From the NCBI GenBank assembly GCA_030758355.1, contig JANREL010000067.1, forward strand, positions 1 through 32,918: a DNA stretch of 32,918 nt, read 5' to 3'. Below are positions 8,546-16,400 of this stretch, piece after piece. The translations under genes were made by a program, and so were the position numbers. This DNA is from Polaribacter sp. GTDB taxonomy: Bacteria; Bacteroidota; Bacteroidia; Flavobacteriales; Flavobacteriaceae. Every line of letters starts with the position of its first letter. Positions within the stretch are counted from its first letter, which is position 1. The notes beneath the pieces were generated by a model. The model was not told the origin of the DNA. It ran no database searches and worked only from the letters and a program-made list of their open reading frames with translations.

Positions 8546-8620
8546 ATGATTCAACTAATTAGAAATAAAAATTACACTCCAATAGTGCCCAGTAAGCGTT
8601 TGCGATGCAGACGCTGTTAA
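8546..8620 (+). CDS. Arg-codon leader peptide (24 codons) upstream of the arginine operon
   Basis: ATG at 8546-8548 and TAA at 8618-8620 give a 24-residue ORF too short for routine gene callers. It begins MIQLIRNKN and ends SKRLRCRRC. Five residues are Arg; four of these (CGT 8597, CGA 8603, AGA 8609, CGC 8612) fall in the last seven sense codons and use four different codons, some rare in such AT-rich DNA. All four lie within the hairpin at 8595-8615. It is 241 bp upstream of the first gene of an eight-enzyme arginine pathway plus proC, on the same strand. This is the layout of an amino-acid attenuator, where slow translation of codons for the end product changes RNA folding or release. The mechanism and translation are inferred; no homologues were checked. 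Confidence 0.5.
   Translation: MIQLIRNKNYTPIVPSKRLRCRRC
8595..8615 (+). promoter_or_regulatory. Hairpin spanning the Arg codons of the leader ORF
   Basis: AGCGTTTGC (8595-8603) and GCAGACGCT (8607-8615) form a 9-bp stem (one G-U pair) closed by the triloop GAT. It is the most stable local structure in a very AT-rich leader and is followed by TTAATCTTTTTCTT. A ribosome paused at CGT 8597 would cover the left arm, and one finishing at the TAA would cover the right arm. GTTTGC recurs at 8774-8779 and could compete for GCAGAC (8607-8612), a speculative alternative pairing. Confidence 0.5.
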
Positions 8621-8674
8621 TCTTTTTCTTAAAGATCAATACCACTAAAGTATAACCAATTTTTATTTTTTTTT

Positions 8675-8767
8675 ATGAAACAATCAACCAAAGCTCCTCA
8701 ACATTTTAACGTTATTTTAGACAATAACAATGTTACAATTTCTTGTCATTTTACCACGCGCCCTTAG
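8675..8767 (+). CDS. Second small leader ORF (30 codons), function unknown
   Basis: ATG at 8675 to TAG at 8765-8767 encodes 30 residues starting MKQSTKAPQHF and ending CHFTTRP. The ATG sits just after a 15-nt T-rich tract (8660-8674). The last codons ACC ACG CGC CCT and the stop are the only GC-rich patch nearby, and the stop lies in the palindrome CCCTTAGGG (8761-8769). An internal inverted repeat, GTTATT/AATAAC, spans about 8710-8727. It carries only one Arg codon, so it is not an obvious arginine sensor. It may be a second leader peptide, a structural element, or chance. An overlapping ORF from ATG 8731 (36 codons) is also open. Confidence 0.3.
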   Translation: MKQSTKAPQHFNVILDNNNVTISCHFTTRP

Positions 8768-8861
8768 GGGTATGTTTGCAATTATAGAATTAGGTGAGTC
8801 CAGTTCTACTCTCAAAAAATCGACTTTAAAACATTTTTAAACTTACTAAATTTCAATTTCA

Positions 8862-9479
8862 ATGAAAATTGTCATTGCTGATAAAACTCATATTGGATAC
8901 GCTGAAATTATTTGCACAACTATAGAGGATGCTGCAAAAGTTCGAGGCACAGGAATTGCCAAGCGTAAACCAGAATATATTGCCACCAAAATGGAAAATG
9001 GCAATGCTGTTATAGCACTTGATGGTGATAAATTTGCCGGATTTTGCTATATTGAAAAATGGGGGCATGGAAAATTTGTCGCCAATTCAGGGTTGATAGT
9101 GCATCCTGACTATCGAGGTTTGGGATTATCAAAAAAAATCAAACAAGTTATTTTTGAGCACTCTAGAACCAAATTTCCTGATGCTAAAATATTTAGTATT
9201 ACTACCGGTTTGGCTGTAATGAAACTCAACACGAGTTTAGGTTACAAGCCTGTTACTTTCTCAGAATTGACAGACGATCCTACTTTTTGGGATGGTTGTC
9301 AAACATGTGTAAACTATGATGTTTTGACAAGAACAAACCGCAAAATGTGTTTGTGTACAGGTATGTTATACGACTCAAATAATCAATCCAAAGAAGCTCC
9401 AAAAAAAATCAAAGAAAAGGTTTTTTATAGACTTAAAAATATGAAACAAAACTTGTTCTTAAAAAAAGAAAAGAAATGA
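8862..9479 (+). CDS. GNAT-family acyltransferase of the arginine operon (probable N-acylglutamate synthase)
   Basis: A 205-residue single-domain GNAT protein. The acetyl-CoA pyrophosphate loop is HPDYRGLGLSKKI at 81-93, and the central strand (GLIVHP) precedes it. Distal to the core it has an unusual cysteine set: C146 and C149 (CQTC), C163 and C165 (CLC). As first gene of the operon, and with no argA or argJ present here, it is the best candidate for the committed step, acylation of glutamate; whether with acetyl-CoA or succinyl-CoA is unknown. The C-terminal 35 residues are Lys-rich. It overlaps argG by 4 nt (ATGA), so translation is coupled. The family is clear; the substrate is inferred from context. 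Confidence 0.8.
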   Translation: MKIVIADKTHIGYAEIICTTIEDAAKVRGTGIAKRKPEYIATKMENGNAVIALDGDKFAGFCYIEKWGHGKFVANSGLIVHPDYRGLGLSKKIKQVIFEHSRTKFPDAKIFSITTGLAVMKLNTSLGYKPVTFSELTDDPTFWDGCQTCVNYDVLTRTNRKMCLCTGMLYDSNNQSKEAPKKIKEKVFYRLKNMKQNLFLKKEKK

Positions 9480-10660
9480 AAAAACTAGTTATTGCGTATA
9501 GTGGCGGTTTAGACACCTCTTATTGTGCTGTAAAATTATCGAAAAAATACAAGGTCCATGCTGTCACTGTAAATACTGGTGGTTTTACTACTGAAGATAT
9601 CAAAAATATCGAAAATAATGCATACAAAATGGGTGTTTCAACCTATAAATGTATTGATGCTGTTGCTTCTTTTTATCAAAAAGTAGTAAAATATTTGGTG
9701 TATGGAAATGTATTGAAAAACAATACGTATCCATTATCTGTAAGTGCTGAACGAATCATTCAAGCCATTGAAATCATTGAATATGCCAAGAGTATCAATG
9801 CCGAATTTATCGCTCACGGAAGCACAGGAGCAGGAAATGATCAAGTGCGCTTTGACATGATTTTTCAAACGTTGGCACCACATATTTCGATCATCACTCC
9901 TATTAGAGACGAAAAATTGACAAGACAAGAAGAAATCGATTATTTAAAATCCGAAGGAATCAACATGCCTTGGGAAAAAGCAAAATATTCTGTAAACAAA
10001 GGTTTGTGGGGAACAAGTGTTGGTGGAGAAGAAACTCTTACATCCACAATGCCTTTACCTGAAAGTGCCTATCCATCTCAATTGGAAAAAGAAGGGTATC
10101 AAAAAGTAGTACTGACCTTTAATAAAGGGAATTTAGTTGCTGTAAATGGCAAAATTGATGACCCTGAAAAATGTATTGAATTACTCAATAGTTTTGCAAC
10201 AAAATATGCCATTGGTAGAGATATTCATGTGGGTGATACCATTGTTGGTATCAAAGGAAGAGTTGGTTTTGAGGCTGCAGCTGCTTTGATTACTATAAAA
10301 GCACATCATTTGTTAGAAAAACATACACTCACAAAATGGCAACTGCAGCACAAAGAATATTTGGCAAGTTTTTATGGAATGCATTTGCACGAAGGTCAAT
10401 ATTTGGATCCTGTAATGAGAAATATCGAAGCTTTTTTAGAAAGTAGCCAAAAAAATGTTTCTGGAAGTGTCTTTGTTACCTTGAGACCTTATCATTATTC
10501 ATTGGATGGCGTTTCTTCGCCACATGATTTAATGAATGCCAAATTCGGAAGTTATGGGGAGGAAAATAAAGTTTGGACAGCTGATGATGCAAAAGGGTTC
10601 ATTAAAATTTTGGGAAATCAAAACAAAATATATCAGCAAGTAAATAACGACGAATTATGA
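9476..10660 (+). CDS. argG: Argininosuccinate synthase
   Basis: Joins citrulline and aspartate with ATP to give argininosuccinate, the penultimate step of arginine synthesis. It is 394 residues, the shorter form of the family. The PP-loop AYSGGLDTS is at 7-15, and the citrulline/aspartate site motif HGSTGAGNDQVRFD is at about 119-132. GVWGTSVGGE-like sequence (GLWGTSVGGE) follows at about 177-186. Start and stop both overlap neighbours by 4 nt (ATGA), placing it firmly in the operon. Having argG early in the arg operon, before the genes for the earlier steps, is typical of this phylum. Confidence 0.95.
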   Translation: MKKLVIAYSGGLDTSYCAVKLSKKYKVHAVTVNTGGFTTEDIKNIENNAYKMGVSTYKCIDAVASFYQKVVKYLVYGNVLKNNTYPLSVSAERIIQAIEIIEYAKSINAEFIAHGSTGAGNDQVRFDMIFQTLAPHISIITPIRDEKLTRQEEIDYLKSEGINMPWEKAKYSVNKGLWGTSVGGEETLTSTMPLPESAYPSQLEKEGYQKVVLTFNKGNLVAVNGKIDDPEKCIELLNSFATKYAIGRDIHVGDTIVGIKGRVGFEAAAALITIKAHHLLEKHTLTKWQLQHKEYLASFYGMHLHEGQYLDPVMRNIEAFLESSQKNVSGSVFVTLRPYHYSLDGVSSPHDLMNAKFGSYGEENKVWTADDAKGFIKILGNQNKIYQQVNNDEL

Positions 10661-11634
10661 TTCAAGTAGGAATTATTGGTGGTGCAGGATATACAGCTGG
10701 CGAATTGATCAGGCTGATATTGCATCATCCAAAAGCAGAAATCAACTTTGTGTATAGCACTTCTAATGCAGGAAATAAAATATATGACGTACATCAAGAT
10801 TTGTATGGAGACACTGAGTTGAAGTTTATCGATAGTATCAATTCTGAGGTTGATATCTTATTTTTATGTTTAGGTCACGGAAATTCAACGCAATTTTTAA
10901 AGGAAAATAGCTTTTCTAAAAACACTAAAATTATTGATTTAAGCAATGATTTTAGATTAGAATCTTCCAATATTATTGGTGGTAAAGCATTTGTGTACGG
11001 TTTGCCTGAATTGCAAAAAGAAGAAATAACAAAAGCAAATTATATTGCGAATCCAGGATGCTTTGCAACTGCTTTGCAACTGGCGATTTTACCTTTAGCA
11101 TCACACAAATTGTTGTTTGATGACATTCATATTCACGCTGTAACTGGCGCAACTGGCGCAGGAACTGCTGTTTCAGCAACTTCGCATTTTCCTTGGAGAG
11201 ACAATAATTTTTCGCATTACAAAGCTTTTTCTCACCAACATTTAGATGAAATCAATCAAACTGTACAAAACTTACAACCTGAATTTTCGTCAGAAATTAA
11301 TTTTATTCCCAATAGAGGAAATTTCTCAAGAGGAATTTTTGCAACCATTTATACAAAGTTTACAGGAAGCATGGATGAAGCAAAAGAAATGTATCAATCC
11401 TACTATGAAGAGGCCGCTTTTACATTTATTTCTGACAATGAATTGCATTTAAAACAAGTAGTGAATACCAATAAATGTTTATTGCATTTATCAAAAAAAA
11501 ATGATAAATTACTGATTACAAGCGTTATAGATAATTTATTAAAAGGCGCTTCTGGCCAAGCAATTCAAAACATGAACTTGATGTTTGGTTTTCATGAAAC
11601 TTTAGGACTACATAGTAAAGCCAATTATTTTTAA
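10657..11634 (+). CDS. argC: N-acyl-gamma-glutamyl-phosphate reductase
   Basis: NADPH-dependent reduction of N-acylglutamyl phosphate to the semialdehyde, third step of the pathway. The protein has 325 residues. The N-terminal Rossmann motif is GIIGGAGYTAGELIRLI at 5-21 and the active-site cysteine is C135 in NPGCFATALQLA; a downstream SHQHLDEI stretch at 192-199 supplies the catalytic histidine. The ATG overlaps the argG stop by 4 nt, and proC follows after 11 nt. Acetyl versus succinyl substrate cannot be told from this sequence. Confidence 0.95.
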   Translation: MIQVGIIGGAGYTAGELIRLILHHPKAEINFVYSTSNAGNKIYDVHQDLYGDTELKFIDSINSEVDILFLCLGHGNSTQFLKENSFSKNTKIIDLSNDFRLESSNIIGGKAFVYGLPELQKEEITKANYIANPGCFATALQLAILPLASHKLLFDDIHIHAVTGATGAGTAVSATSHFPWRDNNFSHYKAFSHQHLDEINQTVQNLQPEFSSEINFIPNRGNFSRGIFATIYTKFTGSMDEAKEMYQSYYEEAAFTFISDNELHLKQVVNTNKCLLHLSKKNDKLLITSVIDNLLKGASGQAIQNMNLMFGFHETLGLHSKANYF

Positions 11635-11645
11635 AAAAAACACCC

Positions 11646-12446
11646 ATGAAAATTGCAATCATAGGCACTGGAAATTTAGGGAAATCAATCGCAAAAGGAT
11701 TGATTATCAATAATGCCATCACTTCTTTATATCTTACCAAAAGAAATTTAGATTCAATCTCAGAATTTGAAGGATACAAGAATGTTTTTTTGACAACGAA
11801 TAATACAGAGGCAATTCAACAGTCTGATATTCTTATTTTTGCTGTGCAACCTGCTCATTTTGATAAAATTCTAAAAGAAATAAAACCATTTCTAACTAGT
11901 AAACATGTTCTTATTTCAACAATTACAGGATTCAGTATCCGAAGAGTTGAAGAAATTATTGGAAATGAAACATTTATCATTCGAGCGATGCCAAATACTG
12001 CCATTGCTGTTGGTAAATCCATGACTTGTTTGTGTAGTAACGAAATAGGAAAACAGCGAATTAAAATTGCCGAAGCTATTTTCAATAGATTAGGGCATTC
12101 TATGACAATTCCTGAAGCTCAAATGCAAGCTGCAACAGTGGTATGTGCGAGCGGAATTGCTTTTTGGATGCGACTGATTAGGGCAACCACACAAGCAGCT
12201 ATTCAGCTAGGTTTTGATGCCAAAGAAGCACAAGAATTAGCCATGTTTACCTGTGATGGTGCTGCCAATTTATTAATTTCAAATGGCAATCACCCAGAAG
12301 AAGAAATTGACAAAGTAACTACTCCAAAAGGGTGTACTATAGAAGGTTTGAATGAAATGGAACACAAAGGATTGAGCTCGTCTTTGATTCATGGAATGGT
12401 CGCTTCGTTCAATAAAATTAACATTATAAAAAAAGAACAACTATGA
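11646..12446 (+). CDS. proC: Pyrroline-5-carboxylate reductase
   Basis: Final step of proline synthesis: P5C to L-proline with NAD(P)H. It has 266 residues, with the Rossmann motif IIGTGNLGKSIAKGL at 5-19, the conserved RAMPNTAIAVGKSMT at about 113-127, and the family signature with TTPKGCTIEGL near the C-terminus. It sits inside the arg operon, 11 nt after argC and overlapping argD by 4 nt. The placement makes sense metabolically because ornithine and P5C are interconvertible, and it ties proline synthesis to the same transcript as arginine synthesis. Confidence 0.94.
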   Translation: MKIAIIGTGNLGKSIAKGLIINNAITSLYLTKRNLDSISEFEGYKNVFLTTNNTEAIQQSDILIFAVQPAHFDKILKEIKPFLTSKHVLISTITGFSIRRVEEIIGNETFIIRAMPNTAIAVGKSMTCLCSNEIGKQRIKIAEAIFNRLGHSMTIPEAQMQAATVVCASGIAFWMRLIRATTQAAIQLGFDAKEAQELAMFTCDGAANLLISNGNHPEEEIDKVTTPKGCTIEGLNEMEHKGLSSSLIHGMVASFNKINIIKKEQL

Positions 12447-13570
12447 GTTTGTTTAATGTATATCCTCTGTTTGATATCACTCCTGTAAAGGCAACAGATG
12501 TTTATGTCTATGATGACAAAGGAGTTGAATATTTAGATTTATATGGTGGTCATGCTGTGATTTCTATTGGGCATTCACATCCAAAATATGTAGAAGCCAT
12601 TAGTAATCAGGTTGCGAATTTGGGTTTTTATAGCAACTCTATTCAAAATCCTTTGCAACAAGCCCTCTCAGAAAAATTAGGACAACTTTCTTGTTGTATT
12701 GATTACGATTTATTTATGTGTAATTCTGGTGCTGAAGCCAATGAAAATGCCCTAAAATTAGCCTCATTTCATACCAATAAGAAAAAAATTATTGCCTTTA
12801 AAAACAGTTTTCATGGACGAACTTCAGCAGCTGTTGTGGCGACTGATGATGCTAAAATTATTGCGCCATTGAATGCACAACAAGAAGTTGAAATTTTGCC
12901 TTTGGGTGATTTAGTTGCATTAGAAAATGCATTGCAAAAAAACGATGTGTGTGCTGTAATTGTTGAATGTATCCAAGGAGTTGGAGGTTTAGACGAGAGT
13001 ACCACTGAATTTTATGAGGGAATTGACTCACTTTGTAAAAAGTACGGTGCGTGTTTTATTGCTGATGAAGTACAATCTGGTTATGGAAGAACAGGCAATT
13101 TTTTCGCTTATCAAAAATACAAGGTAACGCCTGATATTATTTCCATAGCAAAAGGAATGGGAAATGGATTTCCGGTTGGAGGCATTTTAATTCATCAATC
13201 CATCAAAGCTTCTTTTGGATTATTGGGAACTACTTTTGGCGGAAATCATTTGGCTTGTGCTGCGGCATTAACAGTTTTAAATGTGATTGAAGAGGAAAAA
13301 TTGATGGAAAATGCAAAAAATATGTCGCAATATTTCATCGAAAAAGCGCAAGAAATTGCACAAGTAAAAAGAATCAAAGGACGTGGATTGATGTTGGGAT
13401 TAGAATTTGATTTTCCAATCGCTGAACTTCGAAAAAAATTAATCAATACACATCATATTTTTACTGGGAATGCTAAAAATCAATATGTTATACGGATTTT
13501 ACCACCTTTAACCATCCAAAAAAATCATATTGATATTTTTATGAATGCCCTAAAAAGTGAATTATCATGA
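12443..13570 (+). CDS. argD: N-acylornithine aminotransferase (class III, PLP)
   Basis: Transfers the amino group of glutamate to N-acylglutamate semialdehyde, giving N-acylornithine. At 375 residues it is a class-III aminotransferase: NSGAEANE at 94-101 binds the PLP phosphate, NSFHGRT is at 121-127, D208 (FIADEVQSGYGRTG) contacts the PLP ring nitrogen and K237 (SIAKGMGNGFPVGG) forms the Schiff base. The start overlaps proC and the stop overlaps argF' by 4 nt each. Ornithine aminotransferase is the nearest alternative, but the operon context decides for ArgD. Confidence 0.94.
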   Translation: MSLFNVYPLFDITPVKATDVYVYDDKGVEYLDLYGGHAVISIGHSHPKYVEAISNQVANLGFYSNSIQNPLQQALSEKLGQLSCCIDYDLFMCNSGAEANENALKLASFHTNKKKIIAFKNSFHGRTSAAVVATDDAKIIAPLNAQQEVEILPLGDLVALENALQKNDVCAVIVECIQGVGGLDESTTEFYEGIDSLCKKYGACFIADEVQSGYGRTGNFFAYQKYKVTPDIISIAKGMGNGFPVGGILIHQSIKASFGLLGTTFGGNHLACAAALTVLNVIEEEKLMENAKNMSQYFIEKAQEIAQVKRIKGRGLMLGLEFDFPIAELRKKLINTHHIFTGNAKNQYVIRILPPLTIQKNHIDIFMNALKSELS

Positions 13571-14520
13571 AAAACTATATCTCTATTCAAGACATTACTG
13601 ATATCTATTCTTGGATTAAAGAAGCCAAAAAAATTAAGGAAAACCCTCTAAAAAATAAAAAATTAGGCAAGAACAAAACTTTGGGTTTGTTGTTTTTCAA
13701 TCCGAGTTTACGGACACGTTTGAGTACACAAAAAGCAGCCTTAAATTTAGGAATGAATACGATTGTTATGAACGTTTCTGAGGATGCTTGGGGCATTGAA
13801 TTCGAAAATGGAACCATCATGAATGGCACAACTGCTGAACATATAAAAGAAGCTGCTGCTGTGGTTTCTCAATATTGTGATGTGATTGCTGTAAGAGCTT
13901 TTCCAACGTTAAAAGACAAAGAAAAAGATGAACGTGAACAGGTTTTAAATGCCTTTATAAAATACGCTTCTGTACCAATTGTGAATATGGAAAGTGCTAC
14001 AAGTCATCCTTTACAAGGTTTGACTGATGCAATTACTATTGCCGAAAATTCGAGCAAAAAAAGACCAAAAGTGGTTTTATCTTGGGCTCCACATGTTAAA
14101 GCGTTGCCTCATGCAGTTGCGAACAGTTTTGTAGAAGCCATGCAAAAAATGGACGTAGAATTTGTAATTACCAATCCTGAAGGATATAATTTAAATTCTG
14201 AAATCACGAAAAATATTCCGATAATTCACGATCAAAAAGTAGCTCTTGAAAATGCCGATTTTGTATATGCAAAAAATTGGAGTTCATATGATTCTTATGG
14301 ACAAATTTTAAAAACAGATTTAGATTGGATGGTAACCGAAAATAACATTGGAGAGGCTAAATTCATGCATTGTTTGCCAGTTCGCAGAAATGTAGTTGTT
14401 GAAGATGCGGTCTTAGATTCTGAAAATTCTTTGGTGATTCAACAAGCTAATAATAGAACATTTGCAGCGCAATTGGTGTTAAAGAAAATATTAGAAATGC
14501 AAATACAGCAGGGGCTTTAA
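13567..14520 (+). CDS. N-acylornithine carbamoyltransferase (ArgF'-type)
   Basis: A 317-residue transcarbamylase that resembles the Bacteroides N-succinylornithine enzyme rather than ordinary ArgF: the carbamoyl-phosphate loop is SLRTR at 47-51, followed by LSTQKAALNLGMN, and the C-terminal signature is MHCLPVRRN. The enzyme makes N-acylcitrulline, so deacylation must come later, by ArgE. In Bacteroides fragilis Pro90 favours succinyl substrate, and in Xanthomonas the matching Glu92 favours acetyl. Here the aligned position is Ala90 (IMNGTTAEHIKEA), so specificity is undecided. It overlaps argD by 4 nt and is followed after 24 nt by argB. Ordinary ornithine carbamoyltransferase is unlikely. 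Confidence 0.9.
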   Translation: MKNYISIQDITDIYSWIKEAKKIKENPLKNKKLGKNKTLGLLFFNPSLRTRLSTQKAALNLGMNTIVMNVSEDAWGIEFENGTIMNGTTAEHIKEAAAVVSQYCDVIAVRAFPTLKDKEKDEREQVLNAFIKYASVPIVNMESATSHPLQGLTDAITIAENSSKKRPKVVLSWAPHVKALPHAVANSFVEAMQKMDVEFVITNPEGYNLNSEITKNIPIIHDQKVALENADFVYAKNWSSYDSYGQILKTDLDWMVTENNIGEAKFMHCLPVRRNVVVEDAVLDSENSLVIQQANNRTFAAQLVLKKILEMQIQQGL

Positions 14521-14544
14521 ACCCATTGTCAAAAAAGAGGAAAA

Positions 14545-15321
14545 ATGGAAAAACTATCAATCATCAAAATCGGTGGAAATATCATTGAAGATGAATCTTC
14601 TTTGCACGAATTTTTGAAACTTTTTTCAAACCTCACTGGAAAGAAAATTTTGGTTCATGGTGGAGGAAAAAAAGCCACACAAATGGCTGCGAAATTAGGA
14701 ATAGCATCCACAATGGTGAATGGTAGAAGAATTACTGATGCCGCTACTTTAAAGGTCATTACCATGGTGTATGGTGGTTTAGTAAACAAAAATATAATAG
14801 CTAAACTGCAATCATTGGGTATAAATGCAATCGGTTTGTCTGGAGCAGATGGAAATACTATTTTGTCTTCAAAAAGACCTGTAAAAGAGATTGATTATGG
14901 TTTTGTAGGTGATGTAAAAAATGTTGATAACCAAGCTATTGAGGTGTTGATAAATCATGATTTTACGCCTGTATTTTGCGCTATTACACATGATGGGAAT
15001 GGACAATTATTAAACACAAATGCAGATACTATTACCAGTCAAATAGCGGTTTCAATGAGTAAAAATTACGAAACAAGTATTTATTATTGCTTTGAATTGA
15101 ATGGAGTACTCGAGGATATAAATGATAAAAATTCAGTCATCAAACACATCAATTCCAAAAGTTATTCAACATTATTATCAGATGGAATTATTGCAGATGG
15201 CATGTTGCCAAAGCTCGAAAATTGTTTCAATGCCCTAAAAAATGGTGTTCGTGCTGTTTTTATGGGGAATACCACTATCTTGACAAAAGAAAACGAAAAT
15301 TACACTAAAATAATGCTATAA
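14545..15321 (+). CDS. argB: N-acylglutamate kinase
   Basis: Phosphorylates N-acylglutamate, second step of the pathway. It has 258 residues of the amino-acid kinase fold: IKIGGNIIED at 7-16, the glycine-rich VHGGGKKATQMA at 37-48, and GADGNTI and NADT motifs in the middle and C-terminal half. It lacks the N-terminal helix associated with arginine-inhibited hexameric NAGK, so feedback inhibition may be weak, which is an inference. It is one of the few genes here with a purine-rich Shine-Dalgarno-like sequence (AGAGG at 14536-14540). Its TAA abuts the argE ATG. Confidence 0.93.
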   Translation: MEKLSIIKIGGNIIEDESSLHEFLKLFSNLTGKKILVHGGGKKATQMAAKLGIASTMVNGRRITDAATLKVITMVYGGLVNKNIIAKLQSLGINAIGLSGADGNTILSSKRPVKEIDYGFVGDVKNVDNQAIEVLINHDFTPVFCAITHDGNGQLLNTNADTITSQIAVSMSKNYETSIYYCFELNGVLEDINDKNSVIKHINSKSYSTLLSDGIIADGMLPKLENCFNALKNGVRAVFMGNTTILTKENENYTKIML

Positions 15322-16389
15322 ATGGAACTCAACAAACTTACAATCGAAGCTATTGCGCTTTTAAAAAAGTTGATTGAAACTCCGTCTTTTTCATCCGAAG
15401 AAGACAAAACTGCTCTTTTGATTGAAAATTGGTTTAAAGATCATCAAATTCCGTTTCAAAGAGACAGAAATAATATATGGGCTGTGAATAAATATTTTGA
15501 TAAGAGCAAACCAACTTTATTGCTAAACTCCCATCATGATACTGTAAAACCAAACTCTGCCTACACCAAAAATCCATTTGAAGCGATTGTTGAAAACGGA
15601 AAATTGTATGGTTTGGGGAGCAATGATGCGGGAGGTTGTTTGGTTTCCTTGATGGCAACTTTCACATATTTTTTTCATCAAGAAAATCTAAAATACAATC
15701 TTGTCATGGTGGCTTCTGCAGAAGAAGAAAGTAGTGGAGAATTTGGATTGAACAGCATGTTATCCATCATTCCAAAAATTGATGTTGCCATTGTTGGCGA
15801 ACCAACATTGATGAATTTGGCCATTGCTGAAAAAGGTCTGGTGGTTTTTGATGCAGTCGTAGAGGGCATTGCAAGTCATGCTGCACACCCAAATAATGAC
15901 AATCCGATTTACAAAATGATTGATGTGTTGCGATGGTTTCGTGATTTTACTTTCGATAAAACTTCGGAAACTTTGGGCGATGTGAAAATGACCGTTACCC
16001 AAATCAATGCAGGAAAACAGCACAATGTGGTTCCTGCACATGTAGATTTGGTAATTGATGTTCGCGTAAATGATTCTTATTCTAATCAAGAAATTGCGCA
16101 AATTTTACAAGAAAATGCACCATGTTCTAAAATAATTCCAAGAAGTTTGCGACTCAACTCCTCCTCCATTTCTAGCGAACACGAATTGGTAAAAGCTGGA
16201 ATTTCGATTGGTAGAAAAACTTATGGTTCACCAACATTATCAGATCAATCTGTGTTGAGTTGCCAATCATTGAAGTTAGGCCCAGGAGACAGCACCCGTT
16301 CACATTCTGCTGATGAATTTATTTACATTGCTGAAATTGAAGAGGGAATTGCTATTTATGTGGAATTATTGAATCGTGTAATTATATAA
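15322..16389 (+). CDS. argE: M20-family N-acylornithine/N-acylcitrulline deacylase
   Basis: Zinc-dependent M20 deacylase of 355 residues. The dinuclear metal site is visible: H72 and D73 (NSHHDTVKPN), D102 (GLGSNDAGG) and E134-E135 (ASAEEESSGE) as catalytic base and ligand. Because the operon's carbamoyltransferase acts on acylated ornithine, the likely substrate is N-acylcitrulline, giving free citrulline for ArgG. The ATG directly follows the argB stop. A 17-bp inverted repeat separates its stop from argH, with a T run after the first arm that may attenuate argH expression. DapE-type deacylase is the alternative by family; context favours ArgE. Confidence 0.9.
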   Translation: MELNKLTIEAIALLKKLIETPSFSSEEDKTALLIENWFKDHQIPFQRDRNNIWAVNKYFDKSKPTLLLNSHHDTVKPNSAYTKNPFEAIVENGKLYGLGSNDAGGCLVSLMATFTYFFHQENLKYNLVMVASAEEESSGEFGLNSMLSIIPKIDVAIVGEPTLMNLAIAEKGLVVFDAVVEGIASHAAHPNNDNPIYKMIDVLRWFRDFTFDKTSETLGDVKMTVTQINAGKQHNVVPAHVDLVIDVRVNDSYSNQEIAQILQENAPCSKIIPRSLRLNSSSISSEHELVKAGISIGRKTYGSPTLSDQSVLSCQSLKLGPGDSTRSHSADEFIYIAEIEEGIAIYVELLNRVII

Positions 16390-16400
16390 GCAAATATCTC

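Larger units (their letters stand above)
8262..8861. other. 600-bp divergent intergenic region between the LytTR unit and the arg operon
   Basis: From left to right it holds a weak -7 element for the minus-strand unit (8292-8299), the LytTR-like repeats (8333-8362), an AT-rich stretch with TACTTTTA at 8534-8541 that could be a -7 element, the Arg-codon ORF and hairpin (8546-8620), a T-rich tract (8660-8674), a second small ORF (8675-8767) ending in CCCTTAGGG, and about 95 bp of AT-rich DNA before the first arg gene. The two small ORFs carry nearly all the GC-rich patches of the region. This is long for a leader in this otherwise compact window. Confidence 0.7.

Noticed and set aside
8621-8674. 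Classical terminator before the T-rich tract at 8660-8674 in the arg leader
   Set aside because: The tract follows only a weak ATAC/GTAT pairing; no stable GC stem directly precedes it, so I do not call an intrinsic terminator.
8262-8861. A known riboswitch (TPP, SAM or cobalamin) upstream of the arg operon
   Set aside because: The conserved core motifs of these classes are not recognisable; the small ORFs and hairpin explain the visible structure better.
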